35,741 nucleotides of DNA, taken from positions 1-35,741 of the forward strand of contig JAKQHM010000047.1 in assembly GCA_029572935.1 (NCBI GenBank), written 5' to 3'. The notes beneath the pieces are model-generated. The model had not been told where the DNA came from and searched no databases. It saw only the letters and a list, made by a program, of their open reading frames with translations. The position numbers and the translations under genes were made by a program. Shown one piece after another: positions 16,475-27,400 of the stretch. Source of the DNA: Bacteroidota bacterium (GTDB lineage: Bacteria > Bacteroidota > Bacteroidia > Chitinophagales > Saprospiraceae). Positions within the stretch are counted from its first letter, which is position 1. Every line of letters starts with the position of its first letter.

Positions 16475-17752
16475 TTATGCTTGTGGGGTAATCAGTTGGT
16501 CTTTTTTGAAAATGCCCAGAACCTTGCCGCTGAGGGTCTGTCCGAGCAGGGGGCTGTTGCGCGAGAGGGAGCGGACGTTTTCAACACGGTAGGTCCAGCT
16601 GGCGGCGGGATCGAAAAAGCTCAGGTCCGCTTCGGCGTCTTCAGCAATTCCTTCGGTATTAAGTCCCAGTATTTTCCGGGGGTTGAGGGCTACCTTTTCG
16701 ACCCAGAGCTCGTCGCTGAGCTCGTCGGCGAGGCGGGTGCGGGCCAGGCTGTAGGCCGTCTCCAGGGAGATGGCGCCGAAACCGGCAGCCTGGAATTCCA
16801 GGTCCTTGCGCTCGGGGTTCATGGGCTGGTGGTCGCTGCAGATCAAGTCGATGCTGCCGTCTTTCAGGCCTTTGATCAGGGCCGTGCGGTCTGAAGTACT
16901 GCGGACCGGGGGGAAAAGCTTGAGGTTGGCGTCCAGGGTCTCGAGGTCCTTGTCCTCGTAGGCCAGGTTGAAGACCGATACGGAGGCAAAGAGGCGGGGA
17001 TTGTTCTTGCGAGCCTGACGGATCAGGGAGATACCTTCCGCCGTGGATAGTTTGTGGATGAGCATGCCCGATCCGGTGTATTTCAGGATCTCCAGGTCTC
17101 TCTGTATGCCGGCCACCTCGGCCATGGAGGGGATGCCGCGCAGGCCCAGCAGGGTGCTGAAGTGTCCTTCGTGCATCTGTCCCGAACCGCTGAGCTCTCC
17201 GTCATAGGATTGCTGGATGAGCAGGGTATCCGGATGGTAGCGCAGGTAGTCCAGGGCGCGGAGCAAAAGGCCGCTTTTCTGGATGCCCTTGTCGGCATCG
17301 GAAAAGGCCACCGCTCCGGCTTCTTTCATGAGGTACATCTCGGCCATCTCGACAGCTGCCAGGTCCTTGCTGACGGCTCCGATGGGGAGCAGGTCCACAG
17401 CCAGGGCACGGGACCGATCCAGGATGAAGCGGATCTCGGATTTGGACTGGAGGACGGGTTTCGTACGGGGCATGATGCATACGGTGGTGTATCCGCCGGC
17501 TGCCGCAGCACGGGCCAGGTGTTCCAGGGTCTCGCGCTCTTCATATCCGGGTTCGCCACTGTAGGCACCGACGTCCACCCAGCCGGGAGATACCCTGGCG
17601 CCTTTGAAGTCGCGGACTGTCACCGACCGGGGCGCTTCGATCTCTGCGGCGATCCGGACGATCCGGCCATCCTGTATGCGGATGTCCCGCTTGCGGCCAT
17701 TCAGATTGCTGCCCGGTTCGACAATTTTCAGGTTCTTGAGTATGATTTCCAT
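16475..17752 (-). CDS. Dihydroorotase homologue lacking the HxH metal motif
   Basis: A 425-residue amidohydrolase of the class I dihydroorotase type, the enzyme that closes carbamoyl aspartate to dihydroorotate in pyrimidine synthesis. The fold markers are there (SPGWVD at 55-60, CIMPRTKPVL, CSDHQP, LNPRKILGLN). However, the HxH pair that binds zinc directly after PGxxD is replaced by Gly62 and Tyr64 (PGWVDVGAY where active enzymes read PGFIDLHVH), and the usual HCED histidine site reads QQSYDG. His in LIHKLST and Asp-His in CSDHQ remain. It is therefore probably a catalytically inactive, PyrC'-like paralogue, possibly structural, or an amidohydrolase with altered chemistry. ATG at 17752 is 4 bases behind the BatA-like gene; same operon. 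Annotation as active PyrC would be misleading. Confidence 0.85.
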   Translation of the reverse strand: MEIILKNLKIVEPGSNLNGRKRDIRIQDGRIVRIAAEIEAPRSVTVRDFKGARVSPGWVDVGAYSGEPGYEERETLEHLARAAAAGGYTTVCIMPRTKPVLQSKSEIRFILDRSRALAVDLLPIGAVSKDLAAVEMAEMYLMKEAGAVAFSDADKGIQKSGLLLRALDYLRYHPDTLLIQQSYDGELSGSGQMHEGHFSTLLGLRGIPSMAEVAGIQRDLEILKYTGSGMLIHKLSTAEGISLIRQARKNNPRLFASVSVFNLAYEDKDLETLDANLKLFPPVRSTSDRTALIKGLKDGSIDLICSDHQPMNPERKDLEFQAAGFGAISLETAYSLARTRLADELSDELWVEKVALNPRKILGLNTEGIAEDAEADLSFFDPAASWTYRVENVRSLSRNSPLLGQTLSGKVLGIFKKDQLITPQA

Positions 17753-17756
17753 CCGT

Positions 17757-19784
17757 TTAGTTCTTCCACAGTCTGATCAGCAGACTCTCCAAAAATAAAA
17801 ATATTACCGATGCCAGCACCAAAATCCACCAGTAGGATTTTTTGTCCCTGTTGGCCTTGAGCACGCCGGCCAGGCTTGCTGAATCGCCGGCTTCCACGAT
17901 GTCTACCCTTTCTCCCAGTTTTTCCCTGATCTGAGGGGCAGTCAGAAAAGAGGGATCGGACTCTGTGCGGTCCTCGTTGAAGGCAAAACCGGCGAGCTGC
18001 TCCTTGCGGTCACTCAGGCTGTAGATGCCCGGCTTGCGCACCTGTTCGTACACGTCCACCTGCCATTCGCGGCCCTGTGGCCTGAGCGAGGGCACAAATT
18101 CTTCGGGGCCGGTCATCAGAAGACCTGCCTCCGGGCTGACCCAATCGGGACGCGGGGTCCAGGATACTGACAGGTCGCGGCCGATGGTGTAGGAGTGGCG
18201 CTTGCTGGCCTGGTTGCTGACGGCGGCCTTGAAAAGGAAGGGCAACAGTACTTCGGGACTGCGGGCCAGGTTGGAGTATGACTCACCCCAGGGGCAGGCA
18301 AAGACAAAGAGATTGCCTTTTTGGACCAGGTATTTCACCAGAAAGGGACTGCCATCGCGGTAGCTCATGATGGTCTCAAAGGCTGCTCCGCGGCTGAGCT
18401 GATATTGTCCGGTGCTGACCGGCAATTTGATGTTGGCTTTGGGGTTGATGAAGACGTCTGAAAACACCTCGCCCTCCAGGTCAATCCTGCCCACTTCCTT
18501 GCGCAGGGTCTCCCAGGCTCCGGGAGCGGGGATGCCCAGCTGGTTGCAAAATACATCGTAGGCACCCGGCTTGAGTTCCGCTGCGGGAAACAACAGGACG
18601 TTCGTCCCGGCCTGAATGACTTTTTCGAGCTCTGCGCTCAGTCCGGAGGAAATCTGGCTGAGTCCGGTCAGGATGATCAGCTTGTTGGAGGCAAATTTGC
18701 TGTAATCCAAAGCTCCTGCGGGAGAGAGGGAGGGACTGAAGTAAGGGATGGAGCCCACGGCGAGATCCAGGTTTTTAGGGACTGTCTGTTCGTAGATGAT
18801 CTGTACGCCAAAGGCCTCGTCCACGCGGGCACTGAGAAAGTACTCGTCGTCAAAAGTGATGGGATAATCCTTGATGCGGATGGCGATCTGTTGTTCCCCG
18901 GTATTGGGGATCTTGACGCGGATGGTGTCGGTGAGTTGTTTTCCGGGTGGTACATCGACCGAGCCATGGGGAAATTCCTGTCCGTTGAGGCTGTAACTGA
19001 CCCGGAGCTGGTCGATCTCCGAATCTCCGTGGTTGGTCAGGGTGAACGCAATGGCGTTGACCTGTCCGGGCACGACCACCGGCTGGACAAACCAGGCTGA
19101 ATCAATGCTGACATTGCTTTCTGCCAGGCTTTGGACCGGTACAAGGTGGTAGCGGATGCTGGAGTCCAGCTGCTCCGGTGTCAGATCCGTGATCGAGGTT
19201 TGAAAATCGCTGATGAGGTATACTTCGGGCTGATAGCCTTCCATTTTGGAGAACAGGGGCTGGATCCGGCTGCATACCTTGCTGAGCGGACTGACCACTG
19301 CGGTCTCGCGAATCTCTTCGATGGCGGTCAGCGCATCTTCCCGGGACAGAAATCGATTCTGGCGTCCCCCGAGTTCGTGGCTTAGGATGGCGATCTTGTC
19401 GTATTCTCCATGCGCTTCGACGATGCCGGTAGCCAGCGCCTTTGCCTTAGCAAAAAGGGATCCCTGGTCTGACTGTCCGTTCATCGAATGGCTGTTGTCG
19501 ATAAATACGGCCACCGCTTTTTGCATACCTGCAGTACCCTGTTGGTCCGGCAAAAAGGGCTGTGCGAAGGCCAGGATCAGGGCTGCCAGAGCGATCATCC
19601 TGCACAGCAGGATGAGCAGGTTTCTGAGTTTGTTGCGATGCGCGGTTTGCTCCACCAGTTCGCGCAGGAAGCGCACCTGGGTGAACAGGACCTTCTTGTA
19701 CCTGCGGAAATAGAAGAGATGGATGATCACGGGTACGGAGAGCAGGCCCAGCACCCAAAGAAATCCTGGAAATAGAAATTGCAT
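17757..19784 (-). CDS. BatA-like protein with von Willebrand A domain
   Basis: 675 residues. The N-terminal 75 form a BatA/aerotolerance-regulator N-terminal domain with two membrane helices (residues 5-25 and 56-76) and the HLFYFRRYKKVLF segment. A VWA domain follows with an intact MIDAS start, Asp96-x-Ser98-x-Ser100 in FIDNSHSM. The middle (about 240-650) is a large, probably periplasmic beta-rich region, and a last hydrophobic helix at about 652-670 anchors the C-terminus. In Bacteroidota such proteins occur either in Bat operons or, as here, alone in front of a dihydroorotase-like gene. Substrate or partners unknown. It is the first gene of the operon, its ATG at 19784 facing the 939-base intergenic region. 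Confidence 0.87.
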   Translation of the reverse strand: MQFLFPGFLWVLGLLSVPVIIHLFYFRRYKKVLFTQVRFLRELVEQTAHRNKLRNLLILLCRMIALAALILAFAQPFLPDQQGTAGMQKAVAVFIDNSHSMNGQSDQGSLFAKAKALATGIVEAHGEYDKIAILSHELGGRQNRFLSREDALTAIEEIRETAVVSPLSKVCSRIQPLFSKMEGYQPEVYLISDFQTSITDLTPEQLDSSIRYHLVPVQSLAESNVSIDSAWFVQPVVVPGQVNAIAFTLTNHGDSEIDQLRVSYSLNGQEFPHGSVDVPPGKQLTDTIRVKIPNTGEQQIAIRIKDYPITFDDEYFLSARVDEAFGVQIIYEQTVPKNLDLAVGSIPYFSPSLSPAGALDYSKFASNKLIILTGLSQISSGLSAELEKVIQAGTNVLLFPAAELKPGAYDVFCNQLGIPAPGAWETLRKEVGRIDLEGEVFSDVFINPKANIKLPVSTGQYQLSRGAAFETIMSYRDGSPFLVKYLVQKGNLFVFACPWGESYSNLARSPEVLLPFLFKAAVSNQASKRHSYTIGRDLSVSWTPRPDWVSPEAGLLMTGPEEFVPSLRPQGREWQVDVYEQVRKPGIYSLSDRKEQLAGFAFNEDRTESDPSFLTAPQIREKLGERVDIVEAGDSASLAGVLKANRDKKSYWWILVLASVIFLFLESLLIRLWKN

Positions 19785-19910
19785 TTCTGATTAACGCTTG
19801 AGGGCGTAAAACTACTTAATAAATCTGAACAGGTCTTTTCAAATAAGTTGAAAATTATATTTATTAATATTGATAATCAATTAATTATAATAATTGTGTT
19901 TAAAAATAAA

Positions 19911-20434
19911 CTTTGTTACTTTCTTTTGACCGTCAAAAGAAAGTAACCAAAGAAAACTCGCGGCTAGACTCCTCACTCACCCAACATCAGCTCTGTCGCT
20001 ATGCTAAAAAAACTCGCCGCTACCTTCTCCCTTTAGGCATTTCTACTGCCACTTCGTCAACCCGTTATCCGTTTAGTCTCCTCAGTTGGGCTCATACAGT
20101 TTTTAGCATGGCCGCGACATTCGCTGGTTGGGTCCCGAGCTGCGGAGCCTTAGGCCGCATTTAAAATACATGAAAACCGGCTTTCATAATTGGACTGAAT
20201 TCACAATTATGGAGAATATAAAGAGCCTTTTCGTCCAGCGGCCTGACCGACCGGTCGCGCCACAGGCGTGAAAGGAGTGCCAAAAAGGCACTCCTTAGGG
20301 AGGGAACCAATCACTCTTGTGATTGGCAAGGAGGGAGCTACCCGCTGACCCTTTCATTATTTTGGCCGCATCCAAGCGCTCTCGCGCTCCTTCACTTCTC
20401 GTGCTGTCGCACTCGACCTCGCCTTTAGGCGAGG
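19911..20434. repeat. Palindrome-rich intergenic element
   Basis: A block of about 520 bases in a gene-free gap (19785-20723) with a series of perfect inverted repeats. GTTACTTTCTTTTGAC and its complement meet around a single base at 19915-19947 (16-bp arms). CGACCGGTCG lies at 20248-20257. There is a 10-bp stem with A5 loop at 20272-20296, an 8-bp stem with TCTT loop at 20307-20326, a 5-bp stem with TCTC loop at 20375-20388, and CCTCGCC / GGCGAGG with TTTA loop at 20417-20434. Short frames across it show no protein-like character. It looks like a non-coding repeat family or a structured RNA rather than a gene. The flanks (19785-19910 and 20435-20700) are AT-rich and show nothing I can name. 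Confidence 0.6.
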
Positions 20435-20707
20435 ATCGCTCAGTCGTGCGCGACAAAAAGTGGGAAATGTCTTTTTAAAAATTATTTTAGCAGATGGTTG
20501 CTACCTAAGAGTTAAAGTATTAAGAATGAATTTTAGCTAAGCAATTTTCAAAGTTGAGCTAATTTGAAACATAATGGTGGGATATAAATTCAGACCTGAA
20601 TTATGGACACTGAATAGGCATTATTTTCAGAAGTTGAAATAGACCTGATCCGGAGATGCATATATTCTGATTCAGCTTAAACACATTACAACAATCAATA
20701 ATATTTA

Positions 20708-20715
20708 TACCTTTG
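20708..20715 (+). promoter_or_regulatory. -7 element of ruvA, very short leader
   Basis: TACCTTTG matches TAnnTTTG exactly and ends 8 bases before the ruvA ATG at 20724. Transcription would then begin at or within a few bases of the start codon, giving a leaderless or nearly leaderless mRNA. No clear -33 TTG is visible. Confidence 0.5.
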
Positions 20716-20723
20716 CGGCTGAT

Positions 20724-21314
20724 ATGATCGCATACATCAAAGGCCCGGTCTCGGAATGCCTCCCCACCCACGTCATCGTGGAAGCAGGCGGAATAGGATA
20801 CCTGGCGCACATCAGCCTCAACACCTACGCCCGGATCAACGGGCAAAAAGAAATTAAGCTGCTGACCCACGTCATCACGCGGGAAGATGGGCAAAGCCTG
20901 TATGGTTTTGCACAGGACGAGGAACGCCAGCTCTTCATCCACCTCATCTCGGTCAGCGGCGTAGGCCCGAATACGGCGCGGATCATCCTGTCCTCCATGG
21001 AGCCCCTTGCCGTGAGGCAGGCCATCGTAGCAGGAGATGACGGTTCTTTCAAACGGGTCAAGGGCATCGGCCCCAAGACCGCACAGCGCATCATCGTCGA
21101 CCTGAAAGACAAACTGGTCAAGGACATGGGCTTTACTCCGGTGACCCTGGATCCCTACAAACCCAACCTGAGGACAGAAGCACAGGCTGCCCTGATGGCC
21201 CTGGGTTTCGCAAGGCCCCAGGTAGAGTCAGCGATCCAGAAGATCAGTCAGGATCAGCTGAAAAACATGGATCTCGAGCAGATCATCAAGGAAGCACTAA
21301 AAAATTTGGCCTGA
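20724..21314 (+). CDS. ruvA: Holliday junction branch migration protein RuvA
   Basis: A 196-residue DNA-binding subunit of the RuvAB branch-migration complex. The N-terminal OB-fold domain begins MIAYIKGPV and ends near residue 65. Two helix-hairpin-helix motifs follow (VSGVGPNTARIILSSM and VKGIGPKTAQRIIVDLKDKL), then a linker and the C-terminal domain III that contacts RuvB (TEAQAALMALGFARPQVESA). All parts are complete. It lies 93 bases before sprA on the same strand; a ruvA-sprA neighbourhood is also known from other Bacteroidota such as Flavobacterium (from memory). The stop codon leads into a GAAGCGCTTC palindrome, without the T run needed for a firm terminator call. Confidence 0.96.
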   Translation: MIAYIKGPVSECLPTHVIVEAGGIGYLAHISLNTYARINGQKEIKLLTHVITREDGQSLYGFAQDEERQLFIHLISVSGVGPNTARIILSSMEPLAVRQAIVAGDDGSFKRVKGIGPKTAQRIIVDLKDKLVKDMGFTPVTLDPYKPNLRTEAQAALMALGFARPQVESAIQKISQDQLKNMDLEQIIKEALKNLA

Positions 21315-21407
21315 AGCGCTTCTGCATATACGTCAATGACTTTTTTTTCGTTATATACCGTCTAATAAAGATCGTATCCCCTGGAGGATGCTGGGTTTGA
21401 AGCTTTT

Positions 21408-24400
21408 ATGAGGTTTATTCTTTTTATTCTTTTTGTTAGTGTGGCCCTGTCAAGTTCCGTTTTCGGAGCAGGAGGCAGAGAACTGCCCGATCTGTTTACG
21501 CAGGTCCGCGTGACGGGGATTGCCGTGGATACGACCCCGGTCACCAAGAGACCCGGCGACAAGGATCCCGATGCCAAAAACCCCTTCGACCTGAAGGATC
21601 CCAAGGCTGTAGATAAAAACATCGAATACGACCCGGTTACGGGCCAGTATATCATGACCGAGAAGGTGGGCAATGACCCGATCCGGCCGTCCAGCTTCAT
21701 GAGTTTTGAAGAATATATGGCCTTCAAAGCACGTCAGCAGGACCGGGAATATCTGAAAAACCTGTCCGGAGCTTCCACTGCCAAGAGAAATCTCGCCGGC
21801 CTCGTGGACCCTATCAACAAACTCGACCTCAAGAGGAACCTCAGCGACCGCCTTTTTGGCGGACTCGGCATTGAGATCAACCCGCGAGGCAACATCGACC
21901 TGACCGTTGGAGGTTTTTATAATTACATCGACAACCCCTTGCTCACTCCCCGTCAGAAGTGGCAGGCAGGCCCGGACTTCGACATGAAGATCCAGATGGA
22001 GGTCGAGGGAAACATCGGAGACAAATTAAAACTCAAAACCAACTACAACTCCCTGTCCTCATTCGATTTTGAAAACCAGCTCAAACTGAATTACGACTCC
22101 GAGAAATTCACAGAGGACGACATCATCAAAAAAATCGAAGCCGGAAACGTCAGCATGCCCCTGCGTTCTACCCTGATCAAGGGAAGCCAGAACCTGTTTG
22201 GTATCAAGACAGACTGGCAGTTTGGATATTTGCGACTGACCGGTCTGATCTCACAGCAACGGGCCAGACAGGAAAACATCCGCACCAGAGGTGGCGGCCT
22301 CGTACAGGAATTCCAGCTCCGTCCGGACCAGTACGACGAAAACAGGCACTTCTTCCTGAGCCCCTTCAACTTTGAAACCTACGAAGTAGCACTGAGCAAC
22401 CTGCCCGAGATCAACAGCCAGTTCAAGATCAAGGATATCGAGGTCTGGATCACCGAAGACAACCCCAACTCCCGCGAGATCAACGTTCGCGACATCATCG
22501 CCCTGGCGGACCTGGGTACGGCAGAAGGTCAGCTCTGGGATATGGAAGACTTCAAGGTGCCCAACTTCGTCCCCGGCAGGCAGGTGCCCGTGGACCTGAG
22601 CGGCAGGCGATTTCTGCCTACCAACTCAAGCAACAGGCTTCTGGAAAAAATCACCACTCAGGGCGGACACCGCGAACTCAACGAGGTCGTGCGCATCCTG
22701 ACCGATCCCAACGGTCTCAACCTCACTCAGGGAAGGGATTTTGAAAAAATACGCGCCAAAAGGCTTAACCCCAATGAATTTACCTTTCACCCGGACCTGG
22801 GTTTCATCTCTCTGCGCGTGCGGCCCCGACCCAATCAGGTTGTAGCGGTAGCTTACCAGTATACTTTCAACGGGCGCGATGTAGATCCAAGGTCTGGAGC
22901 GATCTACAAAGTGGGTGAATTCGCTTCCGAGGTAAAATCGGATTCCAGCTCCTTCAAGGTCATGTTCGTCAAAATGCTGAAATCCACCAATCAGGTGACC
23001 AGCAGGCCCTCTTTCCGGCTCATGATGAAAAACGTATACCCCATCGGAGGATTCAACGTCAACCAGGAGGATTTCCGTTTTGATCTGTTTTACGAATCCC
23101 AGGATGGCGCGCAGAGGAGGTTCATCGAGGAGATCGACGGCTATCCCCTGCTCAACCTTTTTCAGCTGGACAACCTCAACAAGACCAATGACCCGCAACC
23201 GGATGGAGTCTTTGATTGGATCAGCGGACAGACGATCATTCCCTCTTCCGGATCCATCATATTCCCCGTACTCGAACCCTTCGGCCGCTCCTTCCGGAAA
23301 TTATTGTCCAAACTCGAGTTTGTGGATTCCACCCTGGCAGACCAGATCGCACTTAAGTATTCCTATCCCCAGATTTACGACACGTCTGTCACTTTCTCTA
23401 GACAAAACCTGCAGGCCAATCAGTTCATCATGCGGGGATCCTACAAGGCATCCAAGTCCAATGAGATCCTGCTCAATACCGTGGACCGCAACGCCCGGAT
23501 CACGGTTCGTGCCGGTTCCCTGACCCTCGTGGAAGGAGTGGATTACACCGTGGACCGCGCCCAGGGCAAGGTGATCATCCTCAACGAAGCCCTGCTTCAG
23601 TCCAACAACACGATCTCCGTCGATTACGAAAACAACAACCTCTTCAATTTCCAGACCCGGACCATGCTGGGATTCCGGGCGGAATACGCCAAGACCAAGG
23701 ATATTTATCTGGGTGCGACCTACATGCAGCTTTTTGAAAGGCCCTTTACGCAAAAGGTTAACATCGGAGAAGATCCCATCAACAATAAGATCTTTGGACT
23801 GGACTTCGGGATGACCCGGCAGGCTCCCTGGCTGACCCGTGCATTGGACAAGCTGCCCATGTACAGCACCAAGGCACCCTCCAAATGGGCCGTGCAGGGA
23901 GAAGGAGCCTACCTGAAACCAGGATATTCCCGAGCCATCAATCAGGACGGCAGCGACGGAGGAGTGGTGTATGTAGATGACTTTGAGGGAAGTGCCACGG
24001 GCATCGGACTGTATTTCAATCCCACCAACTGGATCCTCGCCACACCGCCCAAAGCCGAGGGGCTCGATCCCAATTTTAAGGGTGGAGATCTGTACGATAA
24101 CTTTGCCAGCACGGCCAACAGGGCCCTTTTGTCCTGGTACCGCGTGGACGATTTTGCACGGGTGGATGCTCCTGACCGGAGTTCGCCCTATTCCCGACTG
24201 GTGGATGAACTCGAGATCTTCCCCAACCGCCAGAGACCTGTGGGCTTTGCTACAGAGCTCACATTTGACCTGGCCTATTATCCCAATCAAAAGGGACCCT
24301 ATAATTTTGAATTGCCCAATGGCTATCGCTTCGGAGCGGACAGTACAGCCGGTCTCAATCCCGATAATACACTCAAGGCACCCTGGACCCGCTGGGCGGG

Positions 24401-27400
24401 TATCATGAGTCGACTCAATACCAACGATTTTGAATTCGCCAACGTCGAGTACATCGACTTCTGGATGCTCAACCCCTTCATGCCCAAACACGATCTGTCT
24501 CCCATCTCCGGCAACGGAAGCATGTACATCCAGATCGGAACCTTTTCGGAAGATATCCTCAAGGATGGAAAGCAGCAATTTGAGCATGGCCTGCCCACTT
24601 CCAACCTGAACCTGCCTACTGACCCCAGCTCGTTTGGGCAGGTGGCCCGCAAACCACCGATCACCAACAGTTTTGACGTAGCCCAGCGCGAGGCACAGGA
24701 TCTGGGTATCGACGGTCTGAGCAGTCTGATCCCCACCCACCCCAATCCGGAAGTGGCCCATTTCTCCAATTATGTGGATCAGATGCGCAATCACCTCAAT
24801 CCGGATGCATTTGCCGAATTTATCAAGGATCCGGCCAACGACGATTTTCTATCCTACCGCGACAACCAGATACCTCCCAATACCACCGTACTGGAAAAAT
24901 ACAAGCGCTTCACCATGCCGGAGGGAAACAGCCAGATCCAGGTGGGCAACCAGATCTCCACAGCCTATACGGCCAATCCCGATGCGGAAGACCTGAACCT
25001 GGACAAATCCCTCAACGAAGTGGAATCCTTTTACAGCTACCGCATTCCCTTTGTCAACAACAACGGCCAATGGGTGAAGACCCGCTTTGTTACCGATTCC
25101 GTGACCGTCAGCAAGACCACAGGGAATGAGATCTGGTACCGTTTCCGGATCCCGATCACCCAATTTGATCTGAAAGTGGGACAGATCCAGGATTTCCGTT
25201 CCATCCAATCCATGAGGATCCTGTTCACCGGATTCGACGAGCAGATCACCTTCCGGATGATCAAGTTTCAGCTGGGCAGAAATACCTGGAGGAGATATCT
25301 GGCGGATAGCTGCATCGGAGACAACCCGGCTACCCTGATCCTCGACAAGGTGGACATCGAAGAAAACTCATCCAAACGTCCTTTCCGGTATGTACTGCCC
25401 AAGGGCATTCAGCGCGAAAGATTTTTCAGCAACCAGTTTGCCGATCTGTTCCAGAACGAGAGCAGCTTGCTGATCCGCAAGGAAGCATTCCCGCCTCAAT
25501 GCGTGCAGTCGGTTTTTCGTTTGGGAGACAACGATTTCAGACGCTACAAGAGGCTCAAAATGTTTGTCCATGCGGAGAGCCCCCAGGACTTGCCCAAAGG
25601 AGCGGTGTCGGTTTTTCTCAGGTTTGGAAAGGACTTCACCCAGAACTATTACGAATATGAGATCCCTCTGAGACAGTCCCCTTCTTTGGGAGACTCTGCC
25701 TTGATCCAAAGTCAGGACAGCATCTGGCTGGCTGAAAACGAATTTGACTTTCCGATCCAGTTGCTCACCGATCTGAAAAACCAAAGGAACCTAAATGGGA
25801 TCTCTTACAATACCTTATTTGAAATGGCCGATCCGGACAAACCGGAAAACAAGGTCAAGGTATTCGGAAATCCAAACGTCGCGCTGGTACGGGGCATCAT
25901 GATCGGGATTAAGAACAACACCAATCAGACCATCAGCTCCTACGAGATCTGGGCCAACGAGCTGCGCCTCACGGGACTGGAGGACCGGGCCGGATATGCT
26001 GCTCTGGCGCGGGCTGAGGTCACCCTGGCAGACCTGGGCAATCTCAGCCTGGCGGGATCCTACACCTCCATCGGATTTGGTTCCGTGGATCAAAGACTGC
26101 TGGATCGTTCGTTGGAAAAAATTACCCAGATCGATGCCACCACGACCCTGGAGCTGGGCAAATTCCTGCCCCCCAAATGGAACGTGGTCGTACCTTTCAG
26201 CGCCCAGTATTCCAATGCCGTCCGGGCACCGGAATACGATCCCAACGACCTGGACATCAAACTGGCAGATAAGCTCAACCAGGCCCGAAATGCAGAACAG
26301 AGAGACAGCATCCGGGAGAGAGCCGTGGATCGTTCCCAGACCTCCGGTTTTGCCGTGAACAACATGCGCAAAAACAGATCCGGATCCGGCAACCCCATGC
26401 CCTGGAATGTGGAGAATTTCTCCCTGAGCTATGGACAGTCCGCTACGGTCCGGTCCAACCCCATAGTGGCTGAAGATAAGGAGGAAACACGCAAGGGAAG
26501 TCTGGACTATACTTACACCATGAAACCGCTCTATATCGAGCCCTTTAAAAAGATCGTCAACAACAAGAATCTCAAGTTCATTTCGGAACTGAATTTCAAT
26601 CCAATCCCCAATACCATTGCGATCCGGAACAACCTGGACCGCCGGTATTCCAATCGCATTTACCGTTTTGCTGCTCCCAAGTACGCCACCTGGGAGAGTG
26701 TGAAGTTTGCCTGGTTCAGGGATTACAACGTAAACTGGGATCTGACCCGCTCGGTCAAGGTCAACTTTGCAGCCCAGAATGAAGCCTCGGTAGACGAGAT
26801 CACTTTCAACCCTCTCAGGCAGGGTTATGTCAATCCCGTGAACTCTCAGCTGGTCGAAAGAGCAGAAAAGACACCCTTCCTGGTAAGAAACCTGAGCGAT
26901 TTTGGTCGGACCCGCGACTACAAGCATAGCCTGGGAGTGAGTTACAACCTCCCTACCCGGTTGATTCCCTTTATGGATTTCCTGCAGGCACGCATCCAGT
27001 ATAACGCGGGCTTCAACTGGGCTTCCGGTTCCCTCCGCACCATTGACACACTGGGCAGCGTGATCTCCAATGACCAGGCCTTTGTGTTTGGAGGAGAAAT
27101 AAACCTGCAGACCCTGTACAACAAATCCGGCTACCTGAGACAGATCAATGGCGACCGGGCCCCTACAAGAGGAAAACCCACACCAGGCAAGCCCCAGCAA
27201 AAGCAGGATGCCAAGGCCGATCCCAAAAAGAAAGACAAAAACAAAGAAAAAGACAAAGGAGCTTCCCGTGTGCCCAGTCTGGCAGAAAAGATCCTGATCA
27301 GGCCCCTGATGTCGGTCAGGAGGATCCAGTTCAATTATACGGAAAACAACAGCAGTGTCATACCCGGATTCACCCAAAGGCCCGAGATCCTGGGCATGAA

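Noticed and set aside
19913-20164. Plus-strand frame of 83 codons in the gene-free region
   Set aside because: It runs through perfect palindromes, has no protein-like composition and is better explained as non-coding repeat sequence.
21313-21350. GAAGCGCTTC palindrome and T8 run after ruvA as a terminator
   Set aside because: The stem is only 5 bp with no loop and the T run is about 18 bases away, so it is not a credible intrinsic terminator; ruvA and sprA may be cotranscribed.
23301-27377. Two minus-strand frames of about 500 codons opposite sprA
   Set aside because: Shadows of sprA codon bias; no promoter or recognisable motif, and the plus-strand SprA protein is intact throughout.
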